A stretch of 59,014 bases of DNA, taken from assembly GCA_905178155.1 (NCBI GenBank), contig CAJINV010000004.1, forward strand, positions 1,458,467 through 1,517,480, written 5' to 3'. The translations under genes were made by a program, and so were the position numbers. The stretch is from Amoebophrya sp. A120 (lineage: Eukaryota; Sar; Dinophyceae; Syndiniales; Amoebophryaceae). Under the pieces are notes generated by a model. That model did no database searches. It was given only the letters and a program-made list of their open reading frames with translations, and was not told the origin of the DNA. This document shows, piece after piece, positions 10,846 to 24,100 of the stretch. Numbering within the stretch: position 1 is the stretch's first letter; each line of letters begins with the position of its first letter.

Positions 10846-12177
10846 GATAGCAGCGTAGGTTGTCGAGGAGTTTTATTTCTTTTAATGGTCTTTTTGCTCT
10901 CCTCCGAAAGAGTAAAAGTAATCTTTGAAATTAGAAATAGAATAAGAGCCCCCTTTTTTGCTGCTTCTTCTACCCAGAAGATGGTCAGTTCTTCAGGTAC
11001 CCGCCCCCATGAAATAATTCATTCTTATTCCTCCACCGTCGTGTGCTGCAGTGCAGCTCACTCTTCTACTTACTGCTCGCCCGAAGCAAATATTGGAAGG
11101 GCAAAAGGCCGAGCGACTTTTCGGACCGACGTAAAAAGAGCCCCTTGTTCAGACACAGCAATCGCAAGCGCAAGAAAACAACACTCATACGAAATACAAG
11201 TTTCGGCATCGGCTCGATTCTTGTTTCTGCTTCCCGCGCCTGGAAAGCATAAGCAAGAACGGGCAAATTCTGATTGCAGACATTTTATTTTGCTGAATAC
11301 TAGTAGTCACGTTCAAGACATCTATCTTCGAATCGCGCGAGTATATAAAATCCTGTCTCGGAGGAGACGATCGCGGGGGTGCGATATGCGTCACTGCAAA
11401 TGGTCGGGTTCTTCGTCTCAGAAGTGAAGTCGTTCGGTCTGCCACGGCTGTTCGCCTCTTGCTTTTTTGACAATTTGGATTTGGACGTCTTTGGTTCCGT
11501 CTTCACGACGGGAACCAGATTCATTCCTGTGGCATGAAGAGAAGCTAGTATTGATTCGGGGAAGTAAGTAGTTGTAAACGTCGTAAGCTCGTGAGTTGAG
11601 GATGTGAGACGAGAGAAGATGAAGGTTTCGAAAGTAATATAACAAACGCGATCCTCACAACTGACACTGAGTAAACGTGTACAGCACACGACCAGTCGCA
11701 CTGATGTCTACAAGTGGTCCTTAATGTATCACTACATCCGAAGTAGAATTTTTTTAAACGTTTTATTGAAATTTTTGTTGGACGACCACAATCTTCGTCG
11801 CGCCTGTTATGTGCTGCAAGCGCCTTCTTTATAGTTTTATCCAACGCGAAGCGGAGTAGATTTATTCGACAACTTTTGCTTCAGGCGACACGAGCTAGCA
11901 CGACGGAATGCAAGACTCACCTGTATCACTTTTTCCTAGTTCTGCTTAGTCACTTTCCTAATCGACGATAAGAGAACTTGTCCTCGCAATAAGGTCTTCG
12001 CAATAGGTAGGAGGCCGACGAGGTTGTAGCTCATGTGCAAGCTGCCATAGTGCAGAATGACAATCGTCAAGATGAAGTGTCTTTGATTTGTTTTCAAATA
12101 TCATTGCAGTGCCACCTGCTGTGTAGCAAGTCGCAATAGAAGAGTATCAGAAGCAGAAAATTTAAATTTTCATCAAA
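10846..12177. other. Gene-free spacer
   Basis: Contains open frames on both strands (up to 180 codons) without recognisable protein features. Likely 3' UTR of the preceding gene plus the upstream region of the helicase gene. No introner seen. Confidence 0.45.
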
Positions 12178-15100
12178 ATGGGCGACCCATCCGGGCAGGC
12201 GGACGGCAACGCCGAGAAGGAGACGTGGATTCTTGGTTACATCAAGGATCTCATGGACGTGTCCCTTGATGCGAAGAATTTTACGGCGAAGGAGCGACGC
12301 GAGATGGCTGAGGACGCCTGGGAGGACGAGTTTGGCACTGTGAAAATAAACCAGAGCGTTCTAGAGAAGGATCAGAACAAAAATGGCGAAAAAAATAAGA
12401 CGTCGAGAACCTCCTCCGGGAACAAGGAAACGCTTCTCGTCCCTCTCTCTTCGGATGATGAGGGATTTCTTCCAAACGAGATGATGAAAAGTGGCAAAAG
12501 AACTCTGTCGGAAAGAGGAGCCACGTCATCAAAGAAGCAGGTAACCTACCGGCACCTTGAGAAGCTAGACGCGAAGATGAAGGCGAAAGAAGCTTCTGCG
12601 AAAGGGCCCGGTAAAATAAACAGGAGGCAGGACCACGCGGACCTGAACGACTCGATGCTATGGGATCACCAGCATGAGGGGGCGGGTGACTTCCTCTCCT
12701 CCTCGGTAGAAGACGACATTTTAGATCCGTTTTCGCTCGACGACGCGTTTTACTTTCCCACAGGTGCAGCAGCTTCATCTGGTGCTGCCGGTGCGGCTGC
12801 TGCGTCCTCCTCGTCCGTAGCAGGTCCAACATCTTCTGCGAAGGGAAATAAAAGTGCTAATGGTCGTGAAAACGGCGCGTCTGGAGCTGCGGCGGAAATT
12901 TTTGATGTAGACGACATGCTGGACGAGGACGACGATGCGAACGAGCATCCGAACGAGTACTACCTGCTATCAAATGCAAAAATGTCTGGGTCTGGAAGAA
13001 TGCAACTTGTGATGCTGCATTTGGATTCCAGAAAAATCTGTATTGTATGAGTACCAAAAGGAATGTAGTCTTTGCTACGCGGTGACGGCATCTGTCATGC
13101 GGAATATGCATCCAGTTCCAGAAGCTCTCAAAAAGTCTGTGGTGCTAGGGCATGCATCACAGACATCAGGGCTCATGCAAAACGTGCATGACAAGTGTCA
13201 GAATCTTCCAGACCCAGACATTTTTACAGTTGATACCTGCGCACGCTGTACAAGAGCGAGATCGAGAGCGGGCGAATCTGGGAGATTTTAAGTGACTCCG
13301 AGGAAGAAGAAGGGACTACCTCGATGTCGACCAAGATGACGAAAAAGCGAAAGATAGAAGAGGAGGAAACACCTACCGACTTGAACAAGAACACCACAAA
13401 AGCAGGCGGAACAAGGACTTATCCTATGTAAAAACGTCCCCACACCATAGTCAAGATGGGAAGTCTGCAACACAAATCCCCAAGTTTTGGGGGTTCTGCA
13501 TGACAAGTTTCCATCTGCAGTGTAGTACTGGCTGGCAAGGAAAGCCGCATGACAAAGCCATTTTCTCGTCCTGTTTACAGCATTACAAATTTCAAAACAC
13601 GACTGGAAATGCCTCTCATGGAAGGGCGCATTACAAATCTTCCTGTCATTGCACATTTGCATGACAACTCTGGGGTGGGGACGTTTTTACACAGGATAGG
13701 ACTGGTAGTGTGTTCGCGCGCGTGGCGGCGGAGGAGGAGGAGGAGCGGCAGAAGCTGGCGGCCTTGGGGAAGAAGGCACCAAAAAGGAAGAACAACAAGA
13801 AGAAGGCCGCGAACCCGACGTGGTTGTGGCAGGAGGCGGACGTGGCCACAGGGTACGACCACTTTGGCATATTAAATGCAAAAATGTCTGGGTCTGGAAG
13901 ATTGCGAGACTTGTCATGCTTGTCTGGCAGGACCAAAAAGTTTGTGATGCGTGTCCAAGAAGAGACTCTTTTGCCTGTCATGCAAAAACGCAGTTTGTCA
14001 CGCGAAAAACGCAAGCGCAACACAAAGAAGCGCAGACATTTCTCATGCTTGGCTGTGCATTACAGAGCATTCATTATTCCCAACGCAGCATTACAAGTTT
14101 CCAGACCCAGACATTTTTGTAATCCATATGGCAACCAGGAAGACTACGGTGTGACCGAGAAGATCGCGATGGACTTGGATGACACGGCTGTGGAGTCGTT
14201 CAAACTGGAGAACTTCAATGCAGTCGAGGTCGCAGAGAAGGAAACTGCCAAACCGATGACAAGCGGAAATAAACTAGTATCGAACAAGAGCAAGAAGCAG
14301 GGAGGACCACCAGCTGCTGGCGCGGCAAGCCGAAAGGACTCATCGGGTGCTAATTTCGCAGGATCAACAACTACGAGCCGGCACCTGCGAGCGGGCAGTG
14401 AGGATCTCGACGCGGGAAAGCGGCAGGCGTTTGTGCAGTACTGCCTGGGTCGTTCTTGCGCGGCGAGCAGCAGTTCTGGTGTCATCTCTACTGTGCAGCA
14501 AAGCTCGGCGTCTGCGTCGTCGTCAGGAACTACGAGAGGTAAGAAGAAAGCACAAGGACATCAAGCAGAAGCAAGTCACCAATTATCACAAAATACAACA
14601 ACCTCCACACCCGGAAACTCCCTCTACGAGCCGTTGCCGCTGACGTACCTCGCGGGAAAATCGACGGCGCTGCAGAATTTCACCGAGGTTCCGCCAGAAT
14701 CTTTGCAGGCGTATCTGGAAAGCAGCAGCTGCTGCAACGGGTCGCTGGATGTGGACGTGGAGAAAGTTCTGAAGCCGTACGAGGCGGACGCGAATCTGCA
14801 GAACCAGGTCGCACGGGTTCTGTTGGGGGACTTTCGCGAAGACTGCATGTGGGATTTTTCATCGGGCAGTTCAAGTTCTTCTACTTCTGGGAGTTCTGCT
14901 ACTGCAGGAGATTTTAGCGCCGGGGTCGTGAACAAGAAGGGCAAGGCAGCCAGTTCTTCTTCCTCTTCCTCCTCAGCGCTGAACAATCTGAACACAACAA
15001 CCCATGATACATCAAACGACGGCATAAACTCCACAAACCAGCAAATAAACCATGTGCCGGTGATATGCATTGCAAATATGTCTGGGTCTGGAAGATTGCA

Positions 15101-18100
15101 ACTTGTGATGCAAATTTCAGACAACACAAAGATCTGTCATGCATAAACAGCAAATGCGGCCCAGAAATTGGCACCAAAATAGGAGATTTGTCATGCGGAT
15201 TAGGCATGAGGACACCTTCTCAAGACTTGTGATGCTACGGCTTGCATGACAGACCTCCTTGGTAATGCAAGAGCAGCATGACAAACATGCGCACTCATCC
15301 AGACCCAGACATTTTTACAGTTGATAGGTGACCGGTTTTTCGCCCCACGTGCTGTTCAAGGGCATCTTATTGTGAGGAAAAATCCCCCCTCCCCATATCG
15401 AAAAGGTACGTCGCAGAAAATTTGCATTGCTGATTTGCGGCCACAAATCACCTCTGTCTTGCAAGAAGGCAACGCCACAGGCTCCGCCGCATTTATTATG
15501 CAGGCGGTTTGTGATGCTGCTGGGCCTACAGCGCGGACGTTTCTCATGCTGAGAGCCTAGGCCGAAACCTCTCTGCTCAGGCTCGGCATGGGCCGGCAGT
15601 CCTATCCAGCAAGACAAATCCGATTTGTGTACGCAAATCCCGCATCACAAACTTCGTTTTGATGTGGGGAGGGGGGATCTTTCATTTTGATACATCTGTG
15701 AGGGTTTCTACGGGGGGTTCGAGCCGTGTATGCAGTGCAAAAGCATCGTAAGAAGTACTACAAATTGCATCTTGTTCACAATGAAATTTTTCAAGTAGAA
15801 GAAAAGTGGAATTTGGATTTGCAATGTTTTTTACCTTAGGAGGGAGATCGAGATTTGTCATGTTTGAGTGCAATTTTTAGCTACAACAAGCGCGATGGTT
15901 TTTCAATGCATACCGTGGCTGAAGGAGCAAAATTGTGTTCTACCCCGCGTGGCCTGGCGTGTCGTGAAGAACAAGCCGCTGAAGGAATTCGCCAGTGGCT
16001 ACGGAGTTCTGAACAACAGAAGTAGCAGTGCAAGTTTCACAGGTGCGGGGCAGCTGCAAGGAGGTTTACTGCCTCGGGGACACCACCAGGTCAACACCAG
16101 CTATACGCGCTTACTCGACGCAGATCCGGTCACGAAAAAGGCCGGGGCGACGGGGACCGGGAGCAAGATCACGATTCTGGACCCTTGTCGGGATGACAAG
16201 GTGCTCGTCGAAGCGTCCTCTCCTCTGGACGCCGCCCCCGGTGTAGTAAACCCCTCCGCAGGAGGATCCCCGTCGGACTCCGTCTTTGGCGAGCAGTCGG
16301 AACTAGTTTCATCACGGGCAAATAATCTTCACCAGCCTCCGCAGGAGGAAAATGGACAGCCCGCAGATCAAAATAGTGTCAACCCAGCGAACATCAAAAA
16401 AGCTGCTGCCATGAAGAAAAAGCAACCGCCGCAGCGGGCAGGTTCGAAGGGTAGTGCGAACAACACCGATGGAAGTTCTGATCTGCTGCAGAAGCAGCAG
16501 GACTGGCCAAAGACGCAGAAGTCCAGCGCCACGGTATTCGACGCGGCCTCTTTGGTTGCGCAAGACAACAGTGGCAACGCGGCGGCCCCGCAGCCCCGGC
16601 ACTTCACGCAGCACAGCTTTCAGCTGCGGCCGGAGCAGATGCGCGAGTTGCAGTGGATGAAGGAGCAGGAGCAGGAGAACACGAAAAACTACCTGCAACT
16701 GGCGAACGTGGAGTATCAAATGTAAAAGTGTCTGGGTCTGGAAGAATGCAACTTGTGATGCTGCGTCTGCATTATCCAAAAATCTGTATTGCATGAAGAG
16801 CAAACGAGGTCTGGTTTTGGCCACGGCGAGAGGGCATTTTTCATGCGGTAGAGGCATCAGAAAGCCCTCACAAGATCTGTGATGCCAGGGCATGCATCGC
16901 AGACATCAGGAGTCATGCAGAATGTGCATGACAAACCTTGCATCCTTCCAGACCCAGACATTTTTGCATTGGATATGGAGTGGCGCGAGCCGATTCCCAA
17001 CGAGAAGATGGTGTTTCAGTTATCAGAGAAGTACACAAGAACTCCCCCTCTCCCTCACTTGTGATGCAAAATCCCAAATCCAGTTGCTGCCTTGTGGCAC
17101 TGTATGCATTGCAAATTTTGGAACCTCAAGCAGTATTCTCGTCGTGCACGAGCTCCACGCGAGCTGGCGTGCGTACTATTGCTGTTCATGCTATACAAAT
17201 GAGGGGGAGCAGGGGCGGGAGTTGTGCACTCGCATATCAGTCCGCAAGCGATCAGAAGCGTGAGAAAAAGATTGAGGACTTGGAGCAGCTGGTGAGCGCG
17301 AGTGAGAACGCCGTGGCGACGCTGAACCTGTTCAGCGGGGAGACGACCCGCGAGGCGCTGGAGGAGCCGTTGAACGACGTGCTTCGGCTATGCAAGCAAA
17401 AAACTGAGTAAGTGTAAATTTGTGTTGCAGAACATGCAACAGAGTTACACCTGTCATGCCAAACAGCCACGAAGTCCTATTTTCATGCGTGTTTTCCCTT
17501 ACAAGCGACGCATGACAGGTTTTCTCTGTCATGTAGAGCAAATTTGTGATGCTGTCAGCCAAAGACAGTTACACTTACACACTTTTTTTCTGGATGTCGG
17601 CAGTTTTCGCACACCCAGATTGACCGGGACCAGCACAGCAGTCGGTGCGACAGCCTGCGGATTCAGCAGCCACTGCTCTTTCCCACGCACTTCGCCGCCA
17701 GCCGGCAGGTCACGATTGACATGCTGCTGGAGCTGAAGACAAGAACACAGAAGGAGGTGGCGAAAGCGAGGGAAAATCTCGAACATTTTCAGGCGGCGGA
17801 CAAGAAGAAGGAGTTCTTCCACCTGCAGTATTAAAATGAAAAATGCCCCCACCCCACAGGTTGGCAGCATTTGTATTGCAAACCTTTCAAAAAGAAACTA
17901 TTCCCCGTCTTGCATATATCAGCATCACAAATTTTCCATGCTGAAGAGCTCAAATTTGTATTGCAAAGAGCCCAACACCAGCCGGATCTCTTATGCAAAA
18001 GATGCCTTGCGTGCCTAGATTCTGCATTAGAAAGACTCGCAGTCCTTCCATGCAAGACAAACAGTTTTCATTTGGAAACTTTGCATCAGAAACTTTTGCA

Positions 18101-21100
18101 CATTCTGGGGTGGGGGCATTTTTCATTGCAATATGCAAAAAAACTACCCCGCCGCGCTGCAGCAGAACTTGCTGCTGAACAGCACCTCGAAGAGCGGCGG
18201 CAAGCTTCAACTACCCTCCGCCGACGGTGGCGGCGGTGGTACTGCGAGTGGCGCTATCAAGACGGACTTCGTCGAGATGCGGGTGCAGGGGCCGAAGATC
18301 CGGGTGCGCGGCGGGATTCTGAATGACCAACTGGGGTACGGAAAGACGTGTTTGTATCATGAGGAAAAATCCCCCCTCCCCATATCGAAAACGATTTGAG
18401 TACACAAGTCGACTTGTATTGCTAGAAGGCCAAGACCAAGAGATGCAGTTGGGGCCCCGCTTGCCGGCAATTTGTCATGCTGTTTCCCACTTCCAGCTGC
18501 CTCCTGGCATGGTGAAGAGGCGAGGCTTTCCCACGCCACCCAGCACTACACTTCGCATCTTTCTCCTTCTAGCATGAGAAAATGACTTGTGTACACAAAT
18601 CCCGCATCACAGACTTCCAATTTGATAGGGGGGGAAGTTTTTCACTTTGATAGTTTGATGATCGGCCTGATGGACTGGACGCTGAAGCAGCAGTGCCCGA
18701 AGCGCACCGACCTGAAGTTCTGGGGCGAACGGACGGGGTCCCACCGGACCCACCGCGGCACCCTGGTGGTGATGCCGCCCCACCTCCTCGCGCAGTGGTT
18801 CGAGGAGATCACCAGGTTTGTGGGCAACGACTTTGCCGTGATGCAAATCGCGACGCTGAGCGACCTGAAGGCGCGCACCGTCGCGGACATCCTGAACCAC
18901 GACGTGATTCTTTGCAACAGCAAGGTGTTTGACTCCCCGGGCTACAAGCACCGGGTGCAGGAGCTCTGCAAGTACTGCAACACCGACGCGAAGTTCACGT
19001 CCTTCGCGAGGAAGGAGGAAAAGTACGGTGTGGGCAAGGTCTCAGAAATGGATCTCCAGGCCAGTAAAGCGAACGCGTATAATACAACTAGTGGCGTACA
19101 AGCAGAACAAGCGCAATCGCGATCTGTTGTGGGTGGAAATAAGAATGATGGCAACTACGGAAAAATGCCAGCTTTTGGTTCAACAACTTCGCACAACAGC
19201 GGTGCTTCTTCCAGTACAGCCGGCGGCTTGTTTTTTGGCGCAGCAGCTGGTGCCGGAGGAGCATCGGCCTCCGATGCTGGTGCAGTCCCCTCCACCTCCT
19301 CGACGGGAAATAATTTGTTCGCGGACTTCCTCGATAAGCAGGCGAAGCAAGCCACGTCCTCTTCTTCGTCTTCTTCCGCCGAAGAGCAGGATAATTTTCA
19401 CACCGCCGCGACGAACAACACGAGCAAGCAAGCGGTGCACAACCGCAAGCTGAACTGGGGTTTGTCCTCCCTGTGGGAGAACGAGTTCGAGTGCAAGTTC
19501 GCGGACTTACGGGATCTCGCGGACCGCATATCAAATGTAAAAATGTCTGGGTCTGGAAGATTCTGAGATTTGTCATGCAGTTTTTCCAAGCTCCGCCAAG
19601 TCTCGAATGCAGCGCGTAGCATAACAGGTTCTGCAGCCCCTTGGTGATGCCTATTCTGCATGAGAAATGCCCCCTCGGTATGGCTAGAAATGGGGACCTT
19701 TTGCAAGTCGTGCAACACAGATTTTTGTATGATCCGCAACACCCATCACAAGTTCGCATCCTTCCAGACCCAGACATTTTTACATTTGATACCGCATGCA
19801 GCGCTACGATGAGGTCAGCTTCCGGTTTCCAGTTATGACCCGCTCAGACGTTACAATCTCAACTGTTACATTGGAATCTGGATTTTGTGATGCTAGAAGT
19901 GCAACATGATCCAGCCAACTCGCACAGGATTGCGCATGACAAGTTCTGGAGTGCCAAACCGCACTAGAATTATCTGGCGAAATTTGTATTGCGAAAAGCG
20001 CAAGACTCTGTACGTTCCTTATGCTCTTCATGCAAGGCAAATTCCAGATTCTATTGTGACGTTTGAGATTGTAACACTTGAGCAGGTTATACCAGTCTTG
20101 GAGCTCTTCTATTTCCGTCGCGTGGTGGCCGACGAACTGCACGAAGCCGCGGAGTTTGCGCAAGATTTGCAGTCTATCCCACAGAAAAAAGGCGGCACGG
20201 CATATTTGTTATGCAAAAATAAATGCACAGAAAAATCTGCCATGCTTGGCTCCATAGCATGCTGTTTCAGATATGCAATGCAGATTTTTTGTGTATTTAT
20301 TTTTGCATTACAAACATGCCCTGCCAGCTTTTTTCTGTGTGATACAGTCCTTCGACACGAAACTGCCTTCCTCGGAGGCCAACGCGCGGACCGCCGTGCG
20401 AAACTCGAAATTGGACGATCTGCAGAATGTGGTCGCGGCCGTGGGAACTGCTGCAGGTGGAACTGCAGGGGGGTACGCCGCATTGAAATCCAGCTCGCCG
20501 CGCGACGTGGTTTCCTCCTTGTCTTCCTCCGCGCACGCAGCGAGCCTGTACCCGCACACGTACTACTATCAGATGAGGAAAAGTTTGTACGTAGAGTGTA
20601 GTACCTTTTTTTTGAATGAATGCCCCCTACGAAGATAGACCCAGACGCAAGATAGACCAGCGTGAAGATAGACACAAACGCAATCATCTTGCATGCTGTC
20701 GTGTGGCATCACAAAGTTTTTTTTTACACTAACAAAACAATCTTTTTCTCTTCCATAACGACCGACTCGGCCGCGCTCTGATCTGCCTGCAAAAGATCCG
20801 GAGCTCCTACCGCTGGGCCCTGTCCGGCACGCTACCGCTGCAGAACAGGATGGTGCTGAACCAATTCTTGTCGTTTTTCACGTACGGGAAGTCCGTGCTG
20901 GCGCCGGTGCATATCAAATGCAAAAATGTCTGGGTCTGGAAACTTGTGATGCAAGTCCCTCTGTAAGGCGCCGCCAGGCATGACAAGTTTTTTCGTGTTT
21001 CTGTGCTGCGTATTTCGCATGAGAAACTTCGCTTTTGCATGACAGGCAAGAGGGCCTGTTGGTGGCCACTCAATACAGAGTGAAGAGTCATGCCAGACTA

Positions 21101-24100
21101 GCATGACGAATCTCGCAATCTTCCAGACCCAGACATTTTTGCATTTGATAGTGCAGCACAACGAGCAAGTGTTTCGAGATTTCGTGCGGTCCAACACCTT
21201 GGCCAACGTAACAATTCCGAAAGAAGAGAAGGTGGTGGTGGTGCAGCAGTCGAAATACGAGCACGCCATCTACCTGGACTGCGCCCACCAACTGAAGGAT
21301 GACGCGAGCGCCGCGGGCGCCGGGGGCGGGGTGGCCACCAGCAGTATCATCTCGCTCAGCATGAACGAGAAGAAGCAGTTGCAGCAGGTGTCCCGGAAAT
21401 CCAATTCGAAAAAGGAGACGCTGCTAAAACTCTGCTCCCATTTCTTGCGCGACGACCACGGAGAGGGGGATCTGACCAAGAGCGACCAGGGCGAAACCGG
21501 CCGTATTAAGGATCGGTATCAAATGCAAAAATGTCTGGGTCAGGAAGAGTGCCAGGTTTGTCATGCATATTTTCCATGACCCATGATGTCTGTGATGCAT
21601 GCCCAAGCGTCAGAGATTCTGCGAGAGCTCCCTGATGCTCGTACCGCATGAGAAATTCTCTTTCCGCGTAGCAAAAGTGCATCTCTTTTGCCGTTCATGC
21701 AATACAGATCTTACGTAGAGTGCAACTGTAGCATCACAAGTTAAACCCTTCCAGACCCAGACATTTTTACATTTGATAATCGGAAAAAGGACGCGATCGA
21801 AGCGTGTCGGCGGACTATCACAGGTGAAAAAAAACTTCTGTATAAAGAAGTTCCGTGCTGACACTTTTCGCTTTTCCTTTTTGCATAATCGCGAGCATGT
21901 TGATCATGTGCATGACTAGATCCGGTTCGCGTGCGCGATCTGTTGACGAAGAAAATTCGCAGTTGGTGTTTGATGAACTATACGACGCCCTCGCGATGAA
22001 ATACAAAAAGCATTTTTGGGCCTTCTTCAAGAACTTTGTGCAATATGGATGTCAACACAGTGAAGTTTTTTGGCTGGATACAGAAGCTGCAGGACAGCTG
22101 CCGGAAGTTCGAAGCCTGTCTTCGTGGGTACATGATCACCCTGCAGGACACGCGAAACGAAACCAAGCGCGAGGAAATGAAGGACCAGCGCAGAGCCCGG
22201 CTGAAGAAATACTTTTTGGTATTATACCACCACTAGTATTTATTTACTTTTTTCGACAACTACAGGAACACCAGTTTCCCTATCGATTGTGTACGCTGTC
22301 TCTCGTTTGTCTTTGTTTCATTGAATTTCGTGACTGTAGTTTACTTCCGACATGATCTTCCCGCTCGGGGTATCTGCCTCCTGCAGACCCTTTCCAGAAC
22401 CGACATGAAATTTATTTGCGCAAAACACACAGCGGTACGGCGAAAGTGAGGAGGTGAAAACTGACGACGGACGGACGGTCCGGAAGCAGGCGCAGCCGGA
22501 GAAGGGCTCGGCGGAGGAGATCATGGCCACGGAGATTGTTAACGCGGCCAAGGATGACCCCAAGCACTTGCGGACCGACCGAGACGTAAACACGCTCGAA
22601 AAATTCCAAGACGCGGTGAACCACTACGAGGCTATCGAAAAGGAGGCCTTCGCCAAACTCCAGCGCGCCGTGCGTTATCCAAACGCAAAAGGTCTTCTTC
22701 TTCGTGTAGTTGTCTTATGGTGATCTTCGCGATGTGCAGCTTGCATGACAAACGTTCGCCGCTAAGAGCGAAATAATTTGTGATGCGGTCTGTCAACCTA
22801 GAGACGACTTTTGTGAAGGTGCATAGTTCCGACAAAATGTTTTTTGACGAGATGATGAAGGTGATGGAGAAGGACCGCTTCGAATGCGAAGCCTGCATGT
22901 ATGGAGTTCTCAAATGTTACATTTTCAACTGTATACACGAATTTATGATACAAACGCACAATCAGAATCGGCACGAGCAAGCTGCTTCGCATGACAAATT
23001 CTCGAAGCGCTAAACAGGCTCAGAATCTGCGCCAAACTTGTAATGCAACTGGCGCAATCTTCCCCTTTTCAGTTCTGTCATTCTTGCATCACAAGTTCAT
23101 GCAACAGTTGAGAATGTAACGGTTGAGAACGCCATAGCATGGACGAAGACTGCACGGAGGCCGGAATGTGGCCGTGCTCGCACTTCCTCTGCTACGACTG
23201 CGCCGTATGCATTGCAAATGTATCTGGGGCTGGTTTTGTGATGCGAAATCTGAAGGACAACAAGAACTGTAAAAGTGCACCATGGATGTTGAGTATTACC
23301 ACGGTGCTGGTCGTCCAACTTTTCTGTCGTGCTGGAAGCCAGTTTTTCGGTCGTTTTGCAAATAAGTATGCAATAACGAGCCTCGTAAAATTTCTGATGC
23401 TTTTAAGTATGCCGTGCAAGTGCAAGTGGCTACTCTGCTATGCGAGCGTCGCGAGCAACACAAATTTCCACACCTCCAGGGGTACTTATTTCCGATGTAT
23501 ACCTTGTGCAGCAGTGCAATCGGCAACAGGGCAATGCCCACGGCCCGACGTGCCCGAAGAGGTGTCCGGGGCACGTAAAGGCGAGCGAACTGTGCCGGCT
23601 AACGCTCGGGCGCAACGAGGCCGAAGAGTTGCTCGACAAGCTAGAATATGCATTGCAAATATGTCTGGGTCCGGAAAGAATGGGATTTGTGATGCTACCT
23701 TTGGACTCTACATAAAATCTGTATTGCATGAACAGCACCATAAGAGGCGCAATCTGTGCTACGCGGAGAGGGCATTTCTCATGCGGTATGAGCATCAGAA
23801 AGCCCTCGCAGAATCTCTGATGCTAGGGCATGCGTCACAGATCTCATGGGTCATGGAAAATCTGCATGACAAACTTCTGCATTCTTCCAGACCCAGACAT
23901 TTTTGCATTTGATATGGAAGACGACTCCAGTATCATCGGGAAGTACGGCTCAAAACTGAAGCAGATCGTGCAACTGCTAAAAACGAGCGGCGACGTGACA
24001 ACATCGTCCGGTGGAGGTTTTAATACAACAACCGGAGCTGCAACTGCAACGAATCCGAACGGAGCTGCTGCTGCTTCTTCTGTTGCGCCAGTAGCTCTTG

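Noticed and set aside
10885-11427. 180-codon ORF after the hypothetical gene
   Set aside because: Cys/Ser-rich random composition, no motif, overlaps other frames of similar length; probably UTR or spacer.
12281-12832. Minus-strand 183-codon ORF over the helicase first exon
   Set aside because: Shadow frame; the + frame is proven by downstream in-frame junctions and helicase motifs.
13710-15146. Single long 478-codon ORF across an introner
   Set aside because: The introner at 13870-14128 happens to be open in this frame, but its perfect TSD and TIRs and the frame-neutral removal argue that it is spliced out.
21855-22355. 166-codon frame inside the helicase gene
   Set aside because: Its frame cannot connect to flanking exons; a clean GT-AG intron (21824-22060) and another frame explain the region.
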